A program made the position numbers and the translations under genes. DNA of 64,000 nt. Source: Parvularculaceae bacterium (GTDB taxonomy: Bacteria > Pseudomonadota > Alphaproteobacteria > Caulobacterales > Parvularculaceae). How positions within the stretch are numbered: position 1 is the stretch's first letter; the number at the start of each line of letters is the position of its first letter. The stretch covers positions 62,001-126,000 of the forward strand of contig JANQMJ010000018.1 of assembly GCA_028280115.1 (NCBI GenBank), written 5' to 3'. Shown here one piece after another: positions 53,881 to 62,716 of the stretch. Below the pieces are notes generated by a model. That model had not been told where the DNA came from, made no database searches, and saw only the letters and a program-made list of their open reading frames with translations.

Positions 53881-54273
53881 GTGACCAGTTCGAGCATCAG
53901 CTGCGCCCTAGGCGTGCTTTTCGTCCTAGCGATCGCAATTCTGCATGCCTCAGGCTTCGAACGGTTCACCAATGAGATGAACCAAACCGATGCCTCGACC
54001 ATGATGAAAGAGATGTTCCCAGTGTTGTATCTGATGCCTAGCCTCTACTTGGCTGCCTTGGCCGCCTTTGGCGTTCTAGCGATGCTTGATCGCAGAGGTC
54101 GGCGTTCGATTTGTCTGATACTCGCACCTGCGGTGCTGTTGGCTGGCGCGCTCGCCCTCCTGCTGGGCGAATGGCTCCCGCTTGTCATCATGGGCGTTGG
54201 AGCTGGTTTTTTTGCTTTTGCTGCGTTGATGACGACTCAGCAAAATGGCGGTGACGCCGCTCAACCGGACTGA
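53881..54273 (+). CDS. Small hypothetical membrane protein, atypical codon use
   Basis: A 130-residue protein with TM helices at about 6-24, 45-67, 80-96 and 99-115, and no recognised motif. The only start with an RBS is GTG 53881. Codon use differs from neighbours (frequent CTA, TTG, GCT, GGT, TTT) and GC is visibly lower, so recent horizontal transfer is likely. The flanks contain cassette-like hairpins. It sits between speB and the oppositely oriented astD. Function unknown. Confidence 0.55.
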   Translation: MTSSSISCALGVLFVLAIAILHASGFERFTNEMNQTDASTMMKEMFPVLYLMPSLYLAALAAFGVLAMLDRRGRRSICLILAPAVLLAGALALLLGEWLPLVIMGVGAGFFAFAALMTTQQNGGDAAQPD

Positions 54274-54342
54274 GCCTGCCCAAAAGCGAAACCAGACTGT
54301 GCGACGGAAGCGCCGACGACCGAAATCGGCGAAAAGCGGATG

Positions 54343-55812
54343 CTAAGTGTTCCTCACCCCCACCTGCCCCTCCGGCATGGGCGAGAGTTTTTTCCCTTCC
54401 ATGCTGGAGACCGGATAGGCGCAATAGTCCGCGGCGTAATAGGCGCTGGGGCGGTGATTGCCCGAGGCGCCGATCCCGCCGAAGGGCGCGGCCCCCGACG
54501 CGCCGGTGGTCTGGCGGTTCCAGTTGACGACCCCGGCGCGGCTGAGCGCGAAGAACTTTTCCCATTTGCGCGGGTCGTCGCACAACAGCCCGGCGGACAG
54601 ACCGAATTGCGTGTCATTGGCGCGTTCGATGGCGGCGTCGAAATCCTTGACCCGCCAGACTTTGAGGAGCGGGCCAAAATGTTCTTCATCGGGCACGTCG
54701 AGATGGCCCGTCATGTCGACAATGCCCGGCGTGACGAAGGCGCCGCCATCGTCGCGCACGCCGAGCAGGCGGATCACTTCGCCGCCGCTTTCGACAAGCT
54801 GGTCGAAGGCGCCCTCAAGTTCCTCCGCGGCCTTGGGCGTGATCACCGGCCCCATGAAGGGCTGCGGCTCGTCGAACGGCGCGCCGATGATCAATCGGTC
54901 CGTCAGCGCGCCGAGGGCGTCGAGCGCCTTGTCGCCGCGCTCGTCGTCGGGAAGGATCAGCCGCCGCGCGCAGGAACAGCGCTGGCCGGAAGAAAGAAAC
55001 GCCGACTGTATCACCGCGAAGGCGGCCGCTTTCACATCGTCCGTATCCCACCAGATCATCGGATTGTTGCCGCCAAGCTCGAGCGCCAGGATGACGTCGA
55101 GGCGACCGGCGAACTGTTTGTGAATGGCGAGCCCGGTTTTCACGCCGCCGGTAAACAGGACGCCGTCGATCCCCTCGGCGCCGACCAGCGCCTCGCCCAC
55201 GGGGCCGCCGCCCTGAACCATATTGATGACGCCTTCCGGCACGCCGGCCTCGATCATGCGCTTGACGATGAAGGCGCCCGGCCCCGGCGCCAGTTCGGAC
55301 GGTTTGAAGACGACCGTATTGCCGGCGATCAGCGCCGGAACCATATGCCCGTTGGGCAGGTGCGCGGGAAAGTTATAAGGCCCGAGCACGGCCATGACGC
55401 CGTGGGGCTTATGGCGCAGGACGGCGCGGGTCAGCCCGGCGGCAATTTCCGTCTCGCCGGTGCGGTCGCGATAGGCGCGAATCGAAAAGTCGACCTTGCC
55501 GGCGACGGCGGCCGCCTCGGTCTTGGTCTCCCAGAGCGGCTTGCCGGTCTCGTGCGAGATCAGACGCGCGAGTTCTTCGGCGTCGATTTTGATGATCTCG
55601 CGATAGCGCTCCATGATGGTGATGCGTTCGGAAACCGGCATCCGCGCCCAGTCCAAAAACGCGGCCCGCGCGGCTTTGACGGCGTCGGCGACATCGTCCT
55701 TCGACGCCGCCGAACCGGACCACACCGCCTTGCCGGTCGACGGATCGTTGCTGGTGAACTTTTTCCCGGCCCCGTCGCGCCATTCGCCGTCAATGAGGAT
55801 TTGCTCTTTCAT
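54343..55812 (-). CDS. astD: Succinylglutamic semialdehyde dehydrogenase AstD
   Basis: A 489-residue ALDH. Catalytic Cys279 is in SGQRCSCARR and the general base Glu245 in LALELGGNNP; LGPYNFPAHLPNGHM (143-157) is typical of AstD. AstD oxidises N-succinylglutamate semialdehyde in the arginine succinyltransferase pathway. ATG 55812 follows the astA stop by 4 bases. It is the last gene of M20-astA-astD. The gene opposite is a shadow frame. Confidence 0.94.
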   Translation of the reverse strand: MKEQILIDGEWRDGAGKKFTSNDPSTGKAVWSGSAASKDDVADAVKAARAAFLDWARMPVSERITIMERYREIIKIDAEELARLISHETGKPLWETKTEAAAVAGKVDFSIRAYRDRTGETEIAAGLTRAVLRHKPHGVMAVLGPYNFPAHLPNGHMVPALIAGNTVVFKPSELAPGPGAFIVKRMIEAGVPEGVINMVQGGGPVGEALVGAEGIDGVLFTGGVKTGLAIHKQFAGRLDVILALELGGNNPMIWWDTDDVKAAAFAVIQSAFLSSGQRCSCARRLILPDDERGDKALDALGALTDRLIIGAPFDEPQPFMGPVITPKAAEELEGAFDQLVESGGEVIRLLGVRDDGGAFVTPGIVDMTGHLDVPDEEHFGPLLKVWRVKDFDAAIERANDTQFGLSAGLLCDDPRKWEKFFALSRAGVVNWNRQTTGASGAAPFGGIGASGNHRPSAYYAADYCAYPVSSMEGKKLSPMPEGQVGVRNT

Positions 55813-55816
55813 CGGC

Positions 55817-56830
55817 TCACCATTCGACCGCCCGCACGCTATCGCCTTTTTCAATCCCCAGCGCCTTGGCCGCGTCCACGCCGATGACCAGCGCATTCCC
55901 GTCAGCCTTCGCCGGCGCGCGCGCGGCGCGGAACGTCGACAGCCGGCCGGCGGCCATGAGCATTTCCGGCGCGTCGCCCGGATCGGCGATGTCGGCGATT
56001 TTATAGGTCTTGCTGTTGCGAACCGTCTCGATGTCGTCGATTTGGGCGTCGACCAGCGGTCCGCCGTCGAACACGTCGATATAGCCGCGAAAGGCGAAGC
56101 CTTCATGCAGCAGCATGTTGAACGCCGGCATGGCTTTGTCGTGGGGCTTGCCTAAAATCTTGCGCGCCGCTTCCGGCAGGAGGGCCGCGTAAATCGGATG
56201 GCGCGGCATCATATCGGCGATGAACTGGCTGCCCATGGAAGCGTTGGCGATGTCCGCGGCCTCGTATTCCATGTCGAAAAACGGCTTGCCCAACGCCTCC
56301 CAGAAGGGCTGTTCGCCGTCCGGCCCGCGCCAGCCGCGCATTTCGGCGCACACCGGATCGGCGATCAGCGCCTTGTGCAGGGCGATGAAAAGATAGCGCG
56401 CCCGGGCGAGGAACTTGCCATAGCCGCCGCCGCGCGCGTCGGGCGCCAGAAACAGCATGCCGACTTCCGCGCTGCCGGTGAAATCGTGGGTCGGAACGAG
56501 CAAGCGCCGCACGACGCGCTTTTTCAACTGTTTCGATGCGTGTACGGACTTGCTGATGCGGTAATTGACGAAACCGCTTTCAAGACCGATCGCGGAAAAA
56601 ACGCCTGTTGTCCCGAGCACGCGGCCATCGATTTCGAGCACCATCATATAGACTTCGCCGTTCGGTTCGGTCGGATTGGATTCATAGCTCTCGCAAGAAC
56701 CATCAATGCGCGCGCGCAGCGCTGCGGGATCGGACGGCAAATTCGTCATGCCGCCGCCCGACTGTTGCGCCAGCGCCAGAACGGTGTCGAAATCTTCGCG
56801 CTGCACGGGCCTGATCAACGCCAGCGCCAT
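55817..56830 (-). CDS. astA: Arginine N-succinyltransferase AstA
   Basis: A 337-residue arginine succinyltransferase. Typical blocks are LIRPVQREDFDTVLALAQQSGGGMTNLPSD at the N-terminus, LFLAPDARGGGYGKFLARARYLF (~129-151), and MPRHPIYAALLP and FEGAFDGGPLVDAQIDDIETVRNS-like parts (the C-terminal half has YIDVFDGGPLVDAQ). It uses succinyl-CoA and arginine to make N2-succinylarginine, the first step of the AST pathway. ATG 56830 overlaps the upstream TGA (ATGA-like). It is flanked tightly by the M20 gene and astD. Confidence 0.94.
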   Translation of the reverse strand: MALALIRPVQREDFDTVLALAQQSGGGMTNLPSDPAALRARIDGSCESYESNPTEPNGEVYMMVLEIDGRVLGTTGVFSAIGLESGFVNYRISKSVHASKQLKKRVVRRLLVPTHDFTGSAEVGMLFLAPDARGGGYGKFLARARYLFIALHKALIADPVCAEMRGWRGPDGEQPFWEALGKPFFDMEYEAADIANASMGSQFIADMMPRHPIYAALLPEAARKILGKPHDKAMPAFNMLLHEGFAFRGYIDVFDGGPLVDAQIDDIETVRNSKTYKIADIADPGDAPEMLMAAGRLSTFRAARAPAKADGNALVIGVDAAKALGIEKGDSVRAVEW

Positions 56831-58080
56831 CACGCCGCCTCCTTCTTTGGCCAGTCGCCGGGATTAGGCAGATCGCCCGCGGCGATTTTCAACAACAACA
56901 GCGCGGACAGTTTTGCCCGTTCGACCAGACTGTCGAGCCGGGCGTATTCTTGCGCCGAATGAATATGCGCGCCGCGCACGCCCAGCGTGTCGATGACAGG
57001 AATGCCCGCGGCGGCGATATTATTGCCATCGCAGCAGCCGCCCGTCGGTTTCCAGTCGATGTGCAGGCCAAGTTCCTCGCCCGCCGTCCGCAGCGATAAG
57101 AAGAACGCCTCAAGCTGCGGCGTCATCGGCTTGGGCGGCCGGGTGAAACCGCCGGCGAGTTTGGCGCTGAAACCGTCGCGGCCGTCGATTTCCGCAATGG
57201 CGCGGTTCAGCGCCGTCATGAGCCAGTCGGCGTCTTCGGGTTGTTCAAGGCGCGCATTGAATCGCACGACCGCGATGTCCGGCACGACATTATAATTTTC
57301 CCCGCCGTCGACCCGCGCCACATTGACGGTCAGGCCCGGTCGCGCGCCAGTGAGCTTGTCGATCGCCGCGATAAAATCCGCAGCCGCCGCGACGGCGTTG
57401 CGTCCGAGGTGATGCTCGCGGCCCGCATGGGCGCTCTTGCCGCGAATCACCGCCGAGAAATTACCGCTGCCCTTGCGCGCGCCGGCAAGCGTTCCGTCGG
57501 CGAGCGCCGGTTCGTAAACGCAGGCGAACTGCGCGCGTCTTGCCGCGGCGGTCAGCAGATGGGCCGATCCGTGCGAGCCGATTTCTTCGTCGGCGTTGAT
57601 GATCACTTCATAGCCGATGCGCTCGACGAGCGTGGACCGTTCGATCGCCTGCAGCGCATAAAGCATGACCAGCAGGCCGCCCTTCATATCGGCGGCGCCG
57701 GGGGCGTTGAGCGTGTCTTCGTCAATCAGCGTTTCGCCCTGGAATGGATGATCGGCGGCGAAAACCGTATCCATGTGCCCGGTCAAGAGCACGCGCACCG
57801 GCGCCTGGGGCCGTTTTATCAGGCGCAGCATATCGCCGACGGGCCGTTCGATGTCTTCGCCGGCCGCCGTCACCATGCGATGGGGTTTCGCCGGCGCGAT
57901 TTCCACATCCGTTCCCAGGACGGAAAACGCATCGGCCAACAGCGCGCGCATCCGCGTTAACCCGTCAAGATTGCCGCTGCCGGAATTGATGGCGCACCAG
58001 GCGCGCAACGTTTCGGTCATCGCCGCGCGCTTGTCGTCAAGATAGCCAAGATCGTCGGAAAAACGACTCTGATCGCTCAT
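56830..58080 (-). CDS. M20-family metallohydrolase in the ast operon
   Basis: A 416-residue M20 aminoacylase/carboxypeptidase-like protein. Metal ligands: His102 and Asp104 (GHMDTVF), Asp131 (GAADMKGG), and Glu165-Glu166 (ADEEIGS). It lies directly upstream of astA, overlapping by one base, so it belongs to the same operon. AstE-like desuccinylase is not in the visible part, so this enzyme may hydrolyse N-succinylglutamate or an acylated intermediate; that is inference. Alternatives are acetylornithine deacetylase or glutamate carboxypeptidase. ATG 58080 is used. Confidence 0.85.
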   Translation of the reverse strand: MSDQSRFSDDLGYLDDKRAAMTETLRAWCAINSGSGNLDGLTRMRALLADAFSVLGTDVEIAPAKPHRMVTAAGEDIERPVGDMLRLIKRPQAPVRVLLTGHMDTVFAADHPFQGETLIDEDTLNAPGAADMKGGLLVMLYALQAIERSTLVERIGYEVIINADEEIGSHGSAHLLTAAARRAQFACVYEPALADGTLAGARKGSGNFSAVIRGKSAHAGREHHLGRNAVAAAADFIAAIDKLTGARPGLTVNVARVDGGENYNVVPDIAVVRFNARLEQPEDADWLMTALNRAIAEIDGRDGFSAKLAGGFTRPPKPMTPQLEAFFLSLRTAGEELGLHIDWKPTGGCCDGNNIAAAGIPVIDTLGVRGAHIHSAQEYARLDSLVERAKLSALLLLKIAAGDLPNPGDWPKKEAA

Positions 58081-58219
58081 GGGGCCAAGCACTAGCGAAG
58101 CCCGCTTTCCCGGGCAAGGCGACCCCTTGCGCTTTTCAAGCCCGCCAAAAGCCTTTTATAGTCAGGCCTTAACTTGGGGGGCGTTCCTTCCATCCTAAGG
58201 GCAGTCAGGCGGCGGCTTG

Positions 58220-60841
58220 ATGTTGAATTTCATTGAGAAAGCCTTGATCGTCTGGTCCGGCGCGGCCCGGCGCGGCGGGCTGGCGCTTGCGCTCATCATC
58301 TTCGTCGCAGCGGCGCTGGCCGGCTATTATGCGGCGACCCATTTGAAGGTGAATACCGATACGAGCGCGATGCTCGATCCGGACCTGCCCTTTCAGCAGC
58401 GCGCGACTGAATTGCGCGAGGCGTTTCCGCAGATCAAGACCGATATCATCGTCATCGCCCGGGCGCCGACGCTTGACGAAGCCGACGCGTTTATCGGCGA
58501 TCTGCGCGCCGCCGTCGCCACCAACAACGAGGCGTTCTCCGCGGTGTTCGCGCCGGCGCAAGAGTCTTTCTTTCGCGAAAACGGTCTTTTGTACTTAACC
58601 GAAGCCGAGGTCGAAAGCCGCCTGACACAGATGACGAAAGCCTCGGGCCTGATTGAAACGCTCATTCAAAGCCCGACCCTCGGCACGCTGTTCACGACGT
58701 TGGCCGATAATGACGAACTGGCTGAACGATCCGAACTTGGTCAGGAAACGCTGCAGCATATCTATACGCAGCTCGGCCATGTCGTGGAGGCGAGCCTAAA
58801 GCGCGAGAGGCGGCCCTTTTCCTGGATGGGCGCGCTCGATGAGGACCTCGCCGAAACCGAAATGCACACGCGGCTGCTCTATGCAACGCCGGTTCTCGAT
58901 TATACGCGCCTGAAACCGGCAAAGACCGGCATTGAAGCCCTTCGGGCGGAAATCGCCCAGCTTGACGGCAAATATGCCGGCCGCGTCGAGGCCTATATCA
59001 CCGGCGATCCGGCGCTGCGGGTCGAAGAGCTTGAAGCAGTGACGACCGGCATCGGCCTGTCCATGCTGCTTTCGCTTGTTCTCGTCAGCCTGCTGTTGCT
59101 TGCCTGTTATCGGTCCATCGGCATTGCCGCCGTTACGCTGATCGGACTGGTGATTACGTTGACGCTGACCTCGGCGTTCGCCGCTGCATTCCTCTCCGAA
59201 CTCAATCTCGTCTCGGTCGCTTTTACCGTGTTGCTCGTGGGATTGGGCCTTGATTTTGCGATCCATCTGCTCTTGCACGTTCAGGAACGCCGCCGGGCGG
59301 GTCAGGACAACGCCGCAGCGCTGAAAGGCGCAATACATGACGTCGGCCCCGCCCTGGCGCTCGCCGCGCCGACCACGGCGCTGGCGTTTTTCTCATTCGT
59401 ACCGACGCAATTTGACGGCATCGCGCAGCTTGGCGTGATCGCCGGCGTCGGCGTCCTGATCGCCTTTCTTGTCTCCATCACCTTCCTGCCTGCGGCGCTG
59501 TCGCTTTTTCCCATGGGAAAGGCGCAAATTGCGAGCGGGGGCATTCGCGCTTTCTTCGCATCGGTGTCGAAAGTTTCCGGTCCGGTGGCCGCCCTCACCG
59601 TCCTGATCGGCGCCTTTTCGTTGTTGCTCATGCCCCAGGTGCGCTTCGATGCGGATCCGATGGCGCTGCGCAATGCGAAAGCGCCGTCGGTGATCGGATT
59701 TAATTATCTGTTCGACGATCGCGAAACCATTCCTTACCGACTGACGCGCCTGGTTGCATCGGAAGCGGAAGCCAAAGCGACCGCCGAATACGCCGCCGCG
59801 CTGCCGCTGGTGGCCAGCACGCGCTCTTTGCCGGATTTCGTGCCGGAAAATCAGGATACAAAGCTTGAACTCATCGATTTTGCCGCCGGCACGCTGGTCT
59901 TCGCCTTTGAAGCGACGCCGAACAGCGTTGAAGGGCCCATGGCGGATGAAGGCGTCGCACAGCTTAGGGAAAGGCTCGCGCAAGCCTATGGGGAGGGTCC
60001 CGGCGCGCGGCTCGCCGCGCTGCTGGGCGATCTTGAGGCGCAAAACGATCCCGCGCTGACGGCCCTGGTCGAGAAGAACGTTTTCACCTTCTGGCCGCGT
60101 CTCGTCTCATTGCTGCGCGCGGGCATGAACGCCGATTATATCGACGTCGAGACCCTGCCCGAGGCGCTTCGCACCCGGTACCTTTCCGTGGACGGAAAAT
60201 GGCGCGTCGACATGCTTCCCGAAAAGGACGTGCGCGATCCGGCCGCCCTTGATGAATTTGTCGACCAGATTGAAACGCTGTTCCCGGACCTGACCGGCGG
60301 CGCCTATCAATCGCGCAAGGCCGGCGAAGTAATTTCCCAGGCCATGTTGCAGGCAACGGCGATTGCGTTCGTCGTCATCTCGCTGTTTCTCTGGCTTCTG
60401 GTGCGCCGCGTCTACACGGTGCTGTTGATGATCTTCCCGCTGGCGCTCGCGGCCATTCTCACCGCGGCGACGGGCGTCTTGCTCAACGTGCCGTTCAACT
60501 ACGCCAATGTCATCGTCTTGCCGCTGCTCATCGGCATCGGCGTCGACAGCGGCATCCACCTTGTCCTGCGTCATGATCGGGTGGCGGCGGGCCAAGGGGT
60601 GTTCGGCACGTCAACGCCCAGAGCGGTGCTGTTCGCGGCGCTGACGACGGTTGCGTCATTCGGCAGCCTGATGCTCTCGCCGCATCGCGGCACGGCCAGC
60701 ATGGGCGAACTGTTGTCGATCGCCTTGGCGTTCACGCTGATCTGTACGCTGGTGGTCCTGCCGGCCGCCTTCAACTACGCTGAGCGGCGCGCCAACGGTT
60801 TGCGCAAGCCCTTGGACCATGCCCATTATCGCAATAAATAA
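58220..60841 (+). CDS. hpnN: MMPL/RND transporter of the HpnN type
   Basis: An 873-residue RND/MMPL protein: one N-terminal TM (about 18-40), a first large periplasmic loop, then a cluster of helices including LVGLGLDFAIHLLLHVQER (~345), a second large loop, and a second cluster including LLIGIGVDSGIHLVLRHDR (~775). This layout matches HpnN, the hopanoid-associated RND-like transporter that moves hopanoids to the outer membrane. TTG 58217 is followed by an ATG at 58220 that I prefer. The adjacent MlaC/HpnM gene supports the identification. No squalene-hopene cyclase gene occurs in the window. Confidence 0.88.
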   Translation: MLNFIEKALIVWSGAARRGGLALALIIFVAAALAGYYAATHLKVNTDTSAMLDPDLPFQQRATELREAFPQIKTDIIVIARAPTLDEADAFIGDLRAAVATNNEAFSAVFAPAQESFFRENGLLYLTEAEVESRLTQMTKASGLIETLIQSPTLGTLFTTLADNDELAERSELGQETLQHIYTQLGHVVEASLKRERRPFSWMGALDEDLAETEMHTRLLYATPVLDYTRLKPAKTGIEALRAEIAQLDGKYAGRVEAYITGDPALRVEELEAVTTGIGLSMLLSLVLVSLLLLACYRSIGIAAVTLIGLVITLTLTSAFAAAFLSELNLVSVAFTVLLVGLGLDFAIHLLLHVQERRRAGQDNAAALKGAIHDVGPALALAAPTTALAFFSFVPTQFDGIAQLGVIAGVGVLIAFLVSITFLPAALSLFPMGKAQIASGGIRAFFASVSKVSGPVAALTVLIGAFSLLLMPQVRFDADPMALRNAKAPSVIGFNYLFDDRETIPYRLTRLVASEAEAKATAEYAAALPLVASTRSLPDFVPENQDTKLELIDFAAGTLVFAFEATPNSVEGPMADEGVAQLRERLAQAYGEGPGARLAALLGDLEAQNDPALTALVEKNVFTFWPRLVSLLRAGMNADYIDVETLPEALRTRYLSVDGKWRVDMLPEKDVRDPAALDEFVDQIETLFPDLTGGAYQSRKAGEVISQAMLQATAIAFVVISLFLWLLVRRVYTVLLMIFPLALAAILTAATGVLLNVPFNYANVIVLPLLIGIGVDSGIHLVLRHDRVAAGQGVFGTSTPRAVLFAALTTVASFGSLMLSPHRGTASMGELLSIALAFTLICTLVVLPAAFNYAERRANGLRKPLDHAHYRNK

Positions 60842-60887
60842 CAACACCTTAAACGAAGAAACCTAGATATTGTGGCAAGTTGAGAAA

Positions 60888-60924
60888 CCGCCATCATGAA
60901 AGCCTTTTAACGGGCTCTTGGCGG
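60888..60924 (+). terminator. Hairpin after hpnN
   Basis: A bulged stem of CCGCCA (60888-60893) with TGGCGG (60919-60924) and an inner AGCC/GGCT pair. It is followed by CGGGTCCGGATTTTGT, a weak T run. It may partly terminate hpnN transcripts before hpnM. Confidence 0.4.
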
Positions 60925-61031
60925 CGGGTCCGGATTTTGTCTTGAGGATGCTGGAATAAAGCCGCAATTGGCCCATATTGACCGAACGCCCAGATGAGGG
61001 GTTTCGCCTACGTTCACACAGGAAGTCATCC

Positions 61032-61664
61032 ATGTTCATGTCCCGCGTTCGCATTCTCGCCGCCCTGATCGCCGCTGCATCCGTCGCCGCGCCGGTTCAT
61101 GCGCAGGAAACCGAACCGGCGGAGACAACCGAAGGCGCGCGTATCGACGCCGCGATTGAATTCGCCAAGGCGCTGACCGCCGATGCGACAACCGCGCTGA
61201 CCGATGAGACGGCCACCGAAGACCAGCGTCTGGAAAACTTCCGCGTCGTCCTCTCCGACGGTCTGGCGCTGACAACCATCGGCAAGTTCATGCTCGGCGA
61301 TACCCGCAACGCCATGAGCGAGGAGCAGACCGCCCGTTACGAAGCGATATTTCCGAAATACATCACCAAGCTCTACGCCGAGCAGTTCGATGAAATCGTC
61401 GGCAAGCCGCTCGAAGTGATCGACGCCAAAGAGTTCGGCGCCCGCGACGTCATTGTGCGGACTCAGTTCGAACGTAAAGACCAGGCGCCGATCATGGTCG
61501 ACTGGCGGGTGCGCCAGTTGCGCTCCGGCGAGCACAAGGCGATCGACATCATTGTGTCGGGCGTTTCCATCATGCTGGTCAAGCGCGAGGAGTTTTCGTC
61601 CTTTATCGCTATGAACGGCGTCGACGCATTGCTTGAAAGGCTGGAACAGGACGGGACGGCCTAG
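61032..61664 (+). CDS. hpnM: HpnM/MlaC-like lipid-binding periplasmic protein
   Basis: A 210-residue secreted protein with signal peptide (about 1-24, cleaved after VHAQ). The body has the MlaC/Ttg2D pattern: LENFRVVLSDGLALTTIGKFMLG, the YEAIFPKYITKLYAEQF stretch, and WRVRQLRSGEHKAIDIIVSGVSIMLVKREEF. It binds lipids in the periplasm; HpnM versions work with HpnN for hopanoid transport. ATG 61032 has AGGAAG ~6 bases upstream. It converges on ispA, across an inverted repeat at 61682-61732. Confidence 0.88.
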   Translation: MFMSRVRILAALIAAASVAAPVHAQETEPAETTEGARIDAAIEFAKALTADATTALTDETATEDQRLENFRVVLSDGLALTTIGKFMLGDTRNAMSEEQTARYEAIFPKYITKLYAEQFDEIVGKPLEVIDAKEFGARDVIVRTQFERKDQAPIMVDWRVRQLRSGEHKAIDIIVSGVSIMLVKREEFSSFIAMNGVDALLERLEQDGTA

Positions 61665-61681
61665 CTGGGGAATGGTGAGTG

Positions 61682-61732
61682 GTGAATAGTGAATTGGCGT
61701 TACCCGGTTGAACCCTTCATTTCACTATTCAC
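61682..61732. terminator. GTGAATAGTGAA inverted repeat between convergent hpnM and ispA
   Basis: A perfect 12-bp inverted repeat, GTGAATAGTGAA (61682-61693) and TTCACTATTCAC (61721-61732), with a 27-base spacer. A related half-copy AATTCAC flanks it at 61740-61746. The symmetrical design suits a bidirectional terminator for the two convergent genes. Confidence 0.7.
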
Positions 61733-61750
61733 AAGTCACAATTCACCGAT

Positions 61751-62638
61751 TTAATTCTTGCGCGCAAACACGAAATCCGCGGCCCCTTTGAGCGGACCCG
61801 CCGCATCGCCGAAGCGGTCGAGGCGCGCTTTCGCGCTGTCGACGAGTTCGGCGGCTTTGGATTTGGCGCCGTCCATGCCGAAAAGCTTGATGAAGGTCGC
61901 CTTGTCCATTTCCGCATCCTGCCCCGCGGGTTTGCCAAGGGTCTCTGCATCCTCGGTGACGTCGAGAATGTCGTCGACGATCTGGAAGGCGAGCCCGAGA
62001 TCTTCCGCATAGGCGGCAAGGGCGGCGACTTCCTCGCCCGAGGCCTCGCCGATCAGCCCGCCGCCCACGGCCGAAAAGCGGATCAGCGCGCCGGTCTTGA
62101 GGCGCTGGAGTTGCGTGACGCCGGCAAGATCGAAATCCTTGTGCTCCGCATAGATATCGATCATCTGGCCGCCGACCATGCCCGCCTTGCCGGCGCCGCG
62201 CGCCAGTTCCAAAGCGATGGCGCAGCGCACGGCCCCGTCGGGATGTGTTTCTTCTGCCGCGATGATTTCAAACGCCTGGGTCAGCAGTGCATCGCCGGCG
62301 AGAATCGCCGTGGCGTCGTCGAATTTCCTGTGCACCGACGCCCGGCCGCGGCGCAGGTCGGCATTGTCCATCGCCGGCAGGTCGTCATGAATGAGGCTGT
62401 AGCAATGGATCATCTCCACCGCGCAGCCGACGCGCACCGAACGCACCCGCGGGCAATCGAACATATCCGCCGCGGCGATCACCAGAAACGGCCGCAGACG
62501 CTTGCCGCCGTCGAGCGCGCCCCAACGCATGGCGTCGGCGACCCGGCCCAGGGGGCCGTCTTGCGTCGGCAGGAAATGATCGAGGGCGTCCTCGATGAGG
62601 CCCGCCGTTTCCCTGATCGCGCTTTGAAAGTCCGTCAT
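61751..62638 (-). CDS. ispA: Polyprenyl (farnesyl) diphosphate synthase
   Basis: A 295-residue prenyltransferase. First aspartate-rich motif is DDLPAMD (85-91), second DDILD (222-226) in QIVDDILDVTED. GGKRLRP (44-50) and the conserved Lys/Arg/Gly features are complete. It makes farnesyl diphosphate (C15) from IPP and DMAPP for hopanoids, ubiquinone and undecaprenyl carriers. It is oriented toward hpnM in a convergent pair. No tight operon with the following YbjN-like gene (about 80 bp apart, same strand). Confidence 0.93.
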   Translation of the reverse strand: MTDFQSAIRETAGLIEDALDHFLPTQDGPLGRVADAMRWGALDGGKRLRPFLVIAAADMFDCPRVRSVRVGCAVEMIHCYSLIHDDLPAMDNADLRRGRASVHRKFDDATAILAGDALLTQAFEIIAAEETHPDGAVRCAIALELARGAGKAGMVGGQMIDIYAEHKDFDLAGVTQLQRLKTGALIRFSAVGGGLIGEASGEEVAALAAYAEDLGLAFQIVDDILDVTEDAETLGKPAGQDAEMDKATFIKLFGMDGAKSKAAELVDSAKARLDRFGDAAGPLKGAADFVFARKN

Positions 62639-62716
62639 GAAGCTTTTGTCCGCTTACTCCCGCACAGCACAAGCGGTGTCGGGCGGGAGTAGTCTGTCCA
62701 CACGGAAATTTCCAGC

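Noticed and set aside
54340..55887. A 515-codon open frame on the plus strand opposite astD/astA
   Set aside because: AstD and AstA motifs are intact on the minus strand; the plus-strand frame is an Arg/Gly-rich shadow.
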